Positions 17,319 to 23,601 of a stretch of DNA of 23,601 nucleotides are shown here, piece by piece. Source of the stretch: Magnaporthiopsis rhizophila (Eukaryota > Ascomycota > Sordariomycetes > Magnaporthales > Magnaporthaceae); assembly GCA_003049465.1 (NCBI GenBank), contig PYSS01000238.1:1-23601 (forward strand), in the 5' to 3' direction. A program made the position numbers and the translations under genes. Under the pieces are notes generated by a model. The model saw nothing but the letters and a program-made list of their open reading frames with translations, searched no databases and had not been told where the DNA came from. The first letter of the stretch is position 1. The number at the start of each line of letters is the position of its first letter.

Positions 17319-17757
17319 TGTTACAATCACAAACCTTCTGCTCCTAGGGTAAGGCACCTAGGGCGACGTTGAGCAGTACTGGGTTGCAAGGTCGCCTTGC
17401 ACGGGGTCTGGTAGGAACTGTTGTCTGTTATTGCTTGCCCAAAGGGTTACCTTGGAGATAATTTAGGTTAACTGATGCCGAGGCCTTAGTTAAAATTATT
17501 TTAATACCTGGAGGTCCCTATCCTTTTTATATTTAGATAAATCCAAAAATCCTTTCTGGATTTGTGGATTTGTTATTTTTGCAAAGAAATTCAAAATCCT
17601 TTTTAGATTTGTGGATCTGTTATTTTTGCAAATAAATCCAATTTTTTTTCCTAATATTACGTGATTTAACCATATTATCCTGCTGCAGGGTTAAGGTGTA
17701 CTACTAAGGGTTAGCGCCAGCCTTTTTATCCTTTTCAGGCGTAATACGGTCGTAATA
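17319..17757 (-). repeat. LTR E, 3' LTR of element E (439 bp)
   Basis: In plus-strand view it begins tgttacaatcac (end intact) and ends cggtcgtaata. It is the closest relative of LTR C in both halves, including ttacgtga (17657-17664) and the 'cctttttatccttttc' block. The shared half contains 'ccttctgctcctagggt' and 'gagcagtactggg', almost free of RIP, which helps to reconstruct the other copies. Confidence 0.9.
17558..17645 (-). repeat. Tandem repeat in LTR E: about two 47-bp units
   Basis: Units begin ggatttgtggatttg at 17558 and agatttgtggatctg at 17605, 47 bases apart, with a partial unit upstream from 17536. They match the 49-bp units of LTR C. LTR E thus has fewer units than LTR C, so array length varies between copies. 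Confidence 0.8.
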
Positions 17758-18620
17758 TTAGGTTCTTTTTCCAAAGCCAAATTCTTTTGATTATACCTGT
17801 ATCCTTTTTCCCCTTTATTAATCAGTAAGTTTTTGCTTTTTTTCCTTTTACCCTTTCCTGATCCTAAAAAAATGTTTGGTCGGGTACAGAAATGCCCTTT
17901 TGCAAAAAAATCCTTTACTGCAAAAATTTGTTTGTTTTGGTTTTTTTATCCTTTATTATTATGCTTTATTGTTTTTATTATTATAAAAAGCTTAAACGAA
18001 AGGAGTGTTTTGGTTTTTTTAGGATTTGTTTTGATATAAAAAACGTTTCCGTATTAACCGTTTTGGATGCAACATTTTTGGTTCATTTCCTGCACAATTT
18101 TACACTATTGGTTATTAATATCAACAAATAAAAACCGAGAATAGGGCGGCAAAAAAGGAATATTAAGCATTTAAGGATTGGGTAAAAAAAAGCGCCATAT
18201 TATTTATAACCGATTTGATCGTTTGCAAAAACAAAAGGATTTTGGTTAAAAAAAACTTTATGCTTTTTTATAATATTGATAATATTAAAAAGCTGGAACA
18301 GGTTAAGCAAAAAAAGCCAAAAAGGTTGCCACACAAGCCTTTGCCTTTCCTAATTTTTTACCCTCCGAGCTTTTTTTGCTATTTCCAGGCTAGGCTAATC
18401 CTTTAGTTAATTCAAACCTGAATTTGTTTGCCTTTTTTTAATTTGGTTAATTATTGTTTTTTTTAACAATTTTTTTTTTAAATTATATAGCGCAATAATA
18501 ATATATTTTGTTTTTTAAACGAAGAGTTTTGGGTTTAATTTCCAGTGGAACCTAATTAACCAAACAGAAAAATTTATGCTTTTCAGTTTGATTGGCGCGT
18601 TTTTTTTTGCTAATTTTTTT
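17758..18620 (-). other. 3' segment between chromodomain and LTR E, function unknown
   Basis: This is the counterpart of 7544-8363 in element 2. On the pol strand a piece reads 'KNVASKTVNTETF' and 'SKQILKK' (about 18075-18015), matching 'KNIAFKTINTKIF' and 'PKRVLKK' there. On the opposite strand a frame at 18215-18406 contains 'NIDNIKKLEQVKQKK', similar to the element 2 antisense frame. Plus-strand frames at 17833-18039 and 17892-18131 overlap each other and look like shadows. No named domain. A purine-rich stretch next to the LTR (about 17762-17780 on the minus strand) may be the polypurine tract. Confidence 0.5.
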
Positions 18621-18624
18621 ATAA

Positions 18625-18790
18625 TTGCCTCTGCCGATACTTTTATAAAACCTCCTGGCAATTTTCAAGGTTTGTTTTTTCCCCACATGTTATATTTATA
18701 CCCTTACCCTGCTTATTAACCAGGTATCACTATTATTACTATTTATAATAATATACATTATTATTAGAAAAATTTTCGATTTTTTATTCC
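18625..18790 (-). pseudogene. Chromodomain remnant, element E
   Basis: Read on the minus strand in shifting frames: 'IEKIF', 'YYYK', stops, 'YLVNKQGKG', 'GYKYNMWG' and 'KTNLENCQEVL.KYRQ'. Alignment with element 2 ('EIEKIINNKIYHRK', 'YLIK.AGYKYKYN', 'KKTNLINCQKVLQKYR') makes the assignment clear. At least one small indel disturbs the frame, so this copy carries more than RIP damage. Confidence 0.75.
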
Positions 18791-18799
18791 TGGTTTAGG

Positions 18800-19860
18800 T
18801 TAACTTTTATTATTTTCGTCCGTTTTAAACCAGCCGCTGCTAATTTTACCAAAAAAACATAAAAAATAGGATAAATTTTTATAAGTGGTGGTAGCTAAAA
18901 TTTGTAATTAACTATTAAAATTATTTGTTTAATCCTGAACGATCCAAATTTTTTATAATCCAGCTTATTATTTAACCATTGTATTTTAATATTGCAATGC
19001 AAAAAATAAATATTATCCCTTTTTTTAAAAATTAATTTTTCAAGCCTTTTTTTATTTGCTTAAATAAATATATATTTCCGAAACCTTTTAAGCTTTTTTT
19101 GCAAATATTTATATAATTCAATTATTTTAATAACCTGTATTTCAGCTATTAAAGCATTTTTTCTGCTTTGGGTTTTTTGTACACCGTAAATATAAATCCG
19201 TAATTCGTAAAAAACGGAATAATTTTTATATTTTTATATACCAAACTATTATAAACAAACTGCACTATAAAAAATAATTATACGCAATTAATTTATTTAT
19301 AATTAATATAATAATATAAATATTAGTTTATGGTTTGGTTTGTTCGCTTTATTTATTTATCCATTTTGGTATAATATATTGTTAATAATGCACATTTTAT
19401 TTCAAATTTGGCTGTTAAAACCATGCAAAATTTGCTAATAAATAGTTTATTTCCATCCGTGATTAATTTATTGGGTATTTTATGCTCCAAAATCATATTT
19501 CTAATAAAAATATATATTAATTTTGCAATATTATTATTATTTTTATAAAATAGAAATAAAGCATATTTGGTAAGCTTATTTATTATTATTAGAATATTAT
19601 TATATTAAACATTTATTAAGGGATTTTTTAATTTGAAAAGTTTAATTATAAAATCCATTATAATTTTTTGCCATATTTTATTAGGCGCTAATAAAGGTTA
19701 ACATAATCCATAAAAGTTATATTTATTAGCCTTATTTTTAGCGTAATTTTTGCAATTTTTTATTATTTTACAAATTATAGCTCAAATTCCGGGAAACCCG
19801 TATTATTGCTGCAAATTTTTCCAAATTTTGGTTATTTTTTGGTAATTATAAATTAACTGG
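18800..19860 (-). pseudogene. Integrase remnant, element E
   Basis: Near 19475-19350 on the minus strand the reading is 'IPNKLITDGNKLFISKF' and then 'MDK', stop, 'IKRTK': the second catalytic Asp survives but the Glu is Lys, at the D-X35-E spacing. The C-terminal motif is at about 19050-18960: 'LEKLIFKKRDNIYFLH' and 'NNKLDYKKFGSF', matching element 2 'DNIYLLHYNIKIKRPNNKLD'. Stops are frequent. Function in the family: cDNA insertion. Confidence 0.8.
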
Positions 19861-19899
19861 CCATAAATTTGCTAAATTTTTTTAGGGGTCCATTTTTTC

Positions 19900-20430
19900 T
19901 AAAATACAATTTTGATTAGCATTTATTATGCTAAAACCAACAATCCGTCCGGTTTTTATGCTAAAATTATATATATTTTTAATGGTATTTTATTTTTATA
20001 ATTTAATCGGCAATTTAAAATATTTACCCATCCGTTTTTCAAGCTTTTTTTATATTTAATCCGGAAATTATAATCCTGGAAAAATTAATTTTACCAAATT
20101 TGTTATTTATTTATTTAGCATTTAACAAATAATAAAATATACAAAATTTTTATAATCCGTATAAATTATTATTTAATACTTTGCCTGGCACAATATATTT
20201 TTTATTTTTCCAATACTTATATAATAATTATAAACTTTTTATTATAAATCGGGTAATTTAATTCCGGTCTGTTAAATTTATGCAATAAGAAAATGCAAAA
20301 ATGCAGCTTTTTATTATCGTTTTGTTAATAAATTAAACCCTAATCGCAAAATCCAACGCATTGGTTTTAATTTCGAAAGGTTTGTGTGGGTTTGGCAAAA
20401 TTAATACTGGTTTTTATATTATAGCTTTTT
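19900..20430 (-). pseudogene. RNase H region, element E
   Basis: It is collinear with 5740-6240 of element 2 on the opposite strand. Pieces around 20380-20340 correspond to 'LPNPHKPFEI..NALDFA', and those around 20100-20040 to the 'NF.IKYKK' stretch ahead of the integrase. The catalytic residues are not all readable. The identity rests mainly on collinearity with element 2. Confidence 0.68.
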
Positions 20431-21089
20431 TTAGCAGGTTAAAAACTTATTATTTTTGTATTTCCCTATAAAACTGCGTGTTATTTTTGGTAAAATTTAT
20501 AAATAAAAGTGTTATTTTGCTAAGATTTTGAATAAACTATCGGTAAAAGTTTACAAAGCCCAAAAAGTTTTGTATTTTTTTAACGTTAATTAATTTGGGC
20601 CATTTTTTTATAATTTGTACCTGTTTAGGTTTCATTTGTATTTGATCCGGTATAATTATATACCCTAAAAAGGTAATTTTTTATATATACCATGCGCATT
20701 TTTCGGGTTTAATTAAAAGTTTTGCATTTTACAATTTTTTAAAATTTTATACATATATTTCTTATACTTTTCTAACATTTTAAAAAAAATTAAAATATTA
20801 TTTAAATAAGCAAATACATAAATATCCAAATACTTTTGTAATGTATGGTTAATTATCCGCTGGAATGTGGCTAATATATCGATAAATTTAAATATTATTA
20901 TTAATAATTCGTATATTTTAACCGGATTTGGAAAGCAGTTTTCCATTTGTTTCCTTTTTTAATTTTTAATACGTTATATATTTTGTATAAATCCATAATT
21001 ATAAATTATTTGGTTTTACCGAGCATATTTTGTGATTTGTTAATAAAAGCAAAAAATACCGATCTTTTATTATAGTTTTATTTAACAGA
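20430..21089 (-). pseudogene. Reverse transcriptase of element E, YLDD changed to YLNN
   Basis: The upstream end at 21089 equals the family 'LNK.TIK.RYPLPLI' (here 'DRYFLLLL'). A 77-codon open stretch (20946-20713) contains 'FQRIINHTLQKYLDIYVFAY' and runs into 'LNNILIFFKMLEKYKKYM'. The catalytic Tyr-Leu-Asp-Asp (20808-20797) is Tyr-Leu-Asn-Asn, explained by two TpG-to-TpA changes in a TTGATGAC-type codon run. Downstream are 'PEKCAWYI.KITFLGYII' and 'IQNFLGFVNFYR', the normal gypsy order. It is the fullest RT here and shows what element 2 has lost. Confidence 0.88.
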
Positions 21090-21323
21090 TAAAAACCCAC
21101 CCACGCCCGTCCGGTTGCTGCTTTAAGGCCACCCCATTTTTATGTAACCGCTGCAGCGTTATTAATTAGGATAACCTTTATAATAATAATTATATAAAAT
21201 AGGGTATTTTTGGTTCCCGTTCATTCCTGCTTATTTTTTTTATCTTCCCCTTCCCTTTTTTTTTTTTAAATGGCCGGCGTGCTTATTTTTAAATAATTAA
21301 TTAAATTTTCTTATGGGCCGGCA
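21090..21323 (-). repeat. Putative 3' LTR of element F (about 234 bp)
   Basis: The inner edge is set by a polypurine tract followed by TGCCGGCC on the minus strand. The outer edge is set by loss of similarity to element E RT at 21089, giving an end ...TTTTTA where CA is expected (a RIP-type change). It contains ggccggcgtgc (21273-21283) and ggccggcacgc (about 21316-21326), so ggcgtgc and gcacgcc can pair around an AT-rich loop. The 21100-21165 portion is GC-rich. A second copy is not in the window, so the LTR call rests on position and ends. Confidence 0.6.
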
Positions 21324-21345
21324 CGCCCTTTTTTTCCCTTTTACC
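21324..21345 (-). promoter_or_regulatory. Polypurine tract of element F
   Basis: On the minus strand, taaaagggaaaaaaagggcg lies directly before the proposed LTR start TGCCGG. Polypurine tracts resist RNase H and prime plus-strand DNA synthesis; position and composition fit that role. Confidence 0.6.
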
Positions 21346-21409
21346 TATTTTTCTTTTTTATACTACGTGCATTTGTGGTGTTTCCGAGCCATTGTTCGTT
21401 TTGGCGCTA

Positions 21410-21605
21410 TTTTATCACGCTTTAAACCTTTCCAGCGCTTTCGTTTTTATCAGCTCTTTTAGGGGCTCGTATATAATAGTATTATATTTTACCTATTTAA
21501 TAAGGACCTGGCGCTTTAGGCCACCTTTTTTGGCCCTGCCCTTATTATTTTTAGCGCAAAGGATCTTTTCGACTTTTTATTCCAGGTATATTTCCCTATG
21601 CTTTT
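21410..21605 (-). pseudogene. Chromodomain of element F
   Basis: The minus-strand reading is 'REIYLE', stop, 'KVEKILCAKNNKGRAK', 'LKRQVLIK', stop, 'VKYNT', 'YEPLKELIKTKALERFKA', then two stops (TGA TAA near 21417-21412). This matches 'YEVE.IL..R..RG...QYLVKW.GY...TWEPL..L....ALE.FE' with Trp to stop. It ends the polyprotein. The 113-codon plus-strand frame at 21392-21733 is its antisense shadow. Confidence 0.85.
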
Positions 21606-22660
21606 TGGAAAGAATTAGCACCGGTCCTAATTTTGTATTTATTTTTATTTATAAAATTAATAAATCCAAAGCTGCTTATTTTATAAGCTTAATATACAAT
21701 ATGGGATATATTTTTTTAATACATCCAAAATAGTTATTACCAGGGAAGAAACCGTTACCATTTTATATATATTAATAATTTAATCCAGTTTTTTGCTAAG
21801 CCTATTTATTTTGATACTTTTTAAGGATAATTATATTTTATTTCCAACTTTGTACCGTTCTGCTAATTTGCAAAGCTTATTTGTGTCGGATTTTTGCTAT
21901 TACTGTACAAATATTATTGTTATTTTGCTAGGCTAATACCTTTTTTTAAATGTGCCACAAATTTGGCCCTTTTTTTGCTTTTGGGGGGTATTTTTTTGGT
22001 TTCCCCTTTTTTGGGACCGGTTTAATATTATATCCTAACAGCAACTTATCTGGGTTATAGCTTTTTACGGATAAATTTTTATCATTTATTACTAATTAGC
22101 AAGCGGCTGTACATTTTGGCCAATTTTTTTAAGCAAATATAATTATACATTATATATAATACTGTACTTTTTGCTTCTTTTTTTCGTGCCGCCGTCTGTT
22201 TATGGATAAAAAAAGATAAATAATAATTATTTTATACCGATTAAGCGCCACAACTTTATTTAAAAGCTTTTTACCCAATCCGATCCGCAATTATTAACAA
22301 TTTTTTTAGAAAAGCTATAAAATTGCCACTAGCATTTTTTATAATGTATAACGCATACCTTAAATATCATAAACGTTATAATTTTTAATTGCAAATAATT
22401 AAATGACCTATTAATAATTATTATTAAATATTTTGGTGCCCTATTTTTAAATACCGGAAAGCTGGTTATAAAATTTATTAATATACGTTTTTAAAACCAA
22501 TCTAAAACTGGCAAAGGCCTATAATAAACCCTGTTTATATTATCGAAATAGTTGTAATTTGCGGTATATATTACAGTTTTGCATAAACCGGGCCGTATTT
22601 TTGGTTATATTATTCTAATAATAATTGTGCTGCAGAATTTTATAATATTAAATCAGCCCT
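21606..22660 (-). pseudogene. Integrase of element F
   Basis: From about 22550 down on the minus strand: 'YRPLPVLDWF', 'RILINFITSLP'-like 'INFITSFPVFKNRAPKYLII', 'WQFYSFSKKIVNNCGSDWV', 'LCRLVGIK'-like 'LWRLIGIK' and 'TDGGTKKRSK'. In the family these are 'IS.DFITSLP..K.GAPKYLLVIVDRL', 'FPK.I.SDRGSDWVG.FW' and 'TDGGTERANQ'. The second catalytic Asp is Asn and the Glu is Lys. The C-terminal part (about 21890-21830) reads 'ERYKVGNKI', stop, 'LSLKSIKINRLSKKLD', the Tf1/MAGGY-type 'Y.VGDKVWLSLKNIKT.RPSKKLD'. The span to the chromodomain carries the usual 'G...VFHV.LL' remnant. Confidence 0.85.
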
Positions 22661-23601
22661 GGTATCCGCGGAAGAAAAGTATAAAAAGGATAGGACACCC
22701 ACGATGATTTTTTTTGGTATCCCAGGTAACAGAGCAGGCAGCAATGGATGTCACTATTTCCCAATTTTCGGGGATGTTATCCCCCCCTTATTTCCTTTTT
22801 TTCCCTTATCCGACCTTTTTATAAATGATTTTGAAAATTAATATAACGTATAAATCGTACCAGTATTTTTTATTTTATCATTTTTTTACCAATAAAAACC
22901 CCCGTTTTTATACAAAAAAACCAATATTACCTGCAAATTAATAATTAAATAATTTTAATATTATCGATTTTGCAGCTATTGCTAATATTTTTTTCTGATA
23001 AGCGGTTAAATCAGTTTTTTTTATATATCCAAAATGTTTATTTACCGATAATAAGTTTGTTACTGGGATAAAAAGGTTCAAATTTAATAAATTTTATATT
23101 ACTTAAAAAAAATCACAAAAATAGAACCAAATATTTCCACATTATTAAAAATAGGTTTTGCAAATATAATATTAAAAATTTAAAATATTTTTATATTGGA
23201 AGGTTTTATTTGAATATTGATCGGATAAGGAACTAATTTGCGGTATAAAAATACCTGTATAAACAAAAAGGAAGGTTTCGTTATATCGGCAGGATAATAA
23301 CCGAACCTAAAAGCTTTCGGAAAAAAATTAAAGCAAATTTCTGGTTTTAAACCGTGAAAGTAACAAATTGCAAGGCTTTTTTTTGCTTTATTTAAAGCTA
23401 TTTAATTATAAAATTTGATTTTTTATTATAATAGTATTAAAATTTATACCAATAATATTTTCCGGATACCTGTCCTAAAATATATTGATTTCAAATTAAA
23501 CAAAATATAAAATTTTCCTATAAAAATTATAAAATGGATACAAAAAAACCTTTATAAAAAAAATAAATAATATTATTTTGCACGTTTCGTTTGTTTATTT
23601 C
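22661..23601 (-). other. Upstream pol region of element F (probable RNase H and integrase N-terminus)
   Basis: By position this should hold RNase H and the integrase zinc-binding region. A better-preserved stretch at 22670-22800 reads 'NIPENWEIVTSIAACSVTWD' and continues 'TKKNHRGCPILF' on the minus strand, free of stops and GC-richer than its surroundings, so it looks like true polyprotein sequence. I could not match it to a named motif. The rest (22800-23601) is too degraded to read. Confidence 0.45.

Larger units (their letters stand above)
17319..21089 (-). mobile_element. Element E: RIP-degraded chromovirus, RT to 3' LTR, interrupted by element F
   Basis: On the minus strand, from 21089 downward: RT including the former Tyr-x-Asp-Asp, RNase H, integrase, chromodomain, 3' segment and 3' LTR E ending at 17319. 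It aligns along its length with element 2 in opposite orientation. It starts within RT at the equivalent of 'VDYRQLNK', where element F begins. 17314-17318 (atata) is the candidate target-site copy within element D. Confidence 0.86.
21090..23601 (-). mobile_element. Element F: second chromovirus family, integrase to 3' LTR, cut by right edge
   Basis: On the minus strand: upstream pol sequence, integrase, chromodomain, stop codons, polypurine tract and a short 3' LTR ending inside the RT of element E. Its proteins differ from the other family (integrase 'DFITSLPVFKN', C-terminal 'IKINRLSKKLD') and its LTR is unrelated. It appears less heavily mutated in places, as expected if it is the youngest insertion. 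21085-21089 (acaga) is the candidate target-site copy. Confidence 0.83.

Noticed and set aside
17833..18131. Two overlapping plus-strand frames (17833-18039 and 17892-18131)
   Set aside because: They overlap in different frames, lie antisense to pol in the 3' segment of element E and have no recognisable domain. Treated as shadows.
21392..21733. A 113-codon plus-strand reading frame, one of the longest in the window
   Set aside because: It is the antisense of the element F chromodomain and integrase end, which read clearly on the minus strand with family motifs.
1..23601. Mitochondrial DNA or an AT-rich bacterial or protist genome as the source
   Set aside because: No mitochondrial genes, rRNA or tRNA were seen. 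Chromodomain gypsy and ascomycete copia proteins with directional C-to-T/G-to-A damage indicate fungal nuclear repeats.

Overview
This window is a graveyard of long terminal repeat (LTR) retrotransposons. I find no host gene, tRNA, rRNA or CRISPR array. The DNA is extremely AT-rich, and nearly every recognisable protein segment carries in-frame stops and substitutions that are C-to-T or G-to-A changes (Gln to stop, Trp to stop, Asp to Asn, Glu to Lys, Cys/His to Tyr). This is the signature of repeat-induced point mutation (RIP), a pre-meiotic defence of filamentous ascomycetes. With fungal-type chromodomain Ty3/gypsy and Ty1/copia proteins, it points to a RIP-prone AT-rich block in a Pezizomycotina genome. 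The species cannot be named from the sequence.

Layout, left to right. Element 1 (1-3961, minus strand): 5' LTR A at 3509-3961, then gag, protease and the start of reverse transcriptase (RT), cut by the left edge. Element 2 (3962-8834, plus): protease, RT, RNase H, integrase and chromodomain, then a 0.8 kb 3' segment and 3' LTR B at 8364-8834; its 5' part is missing because element 1 abuts it. Element G (about 8835-12858, plus): a Ty1/copia-type element with gag, protease, integrase and the start of its RT. Element C (12859-13517, minus): 3' LTR and part of the 3' segment. Element D (13518-17318, plus): 5' LTR, gag with zinc knuckle, protease, start of RT. Element E (17319-21089, minus): 3' LTR, 3' segment, chromodomain, integrase, RNase H, most of RT. 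Element F (21090-23601, minus): a second chromovirus family with a short 3' LTR, chromodomain and integrase, cut by the right edge.

The right half is best read as nested insertions: F inside the RT of E, E inside the RT of D, D inside the 3' segment of C, C inside the RT of G. Each boundary is an LTR end that interrupts a recognisable domain or family segment, and the second halves should lie beyond the right edge in reverse order. Elements 1, 2, C, D and E belong to one chromovirus family. Their LTRs share the downstream half (probable R-U5) but carry at least three unrelated upstream halves (U3), each with its own tandem-repeat array. The GC-richest pieces of the window are mostly these U3 segments. 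Everything seen appears dead, so any present role would be as heterochromatin or as a source of small RNA or recombination, which is inference.
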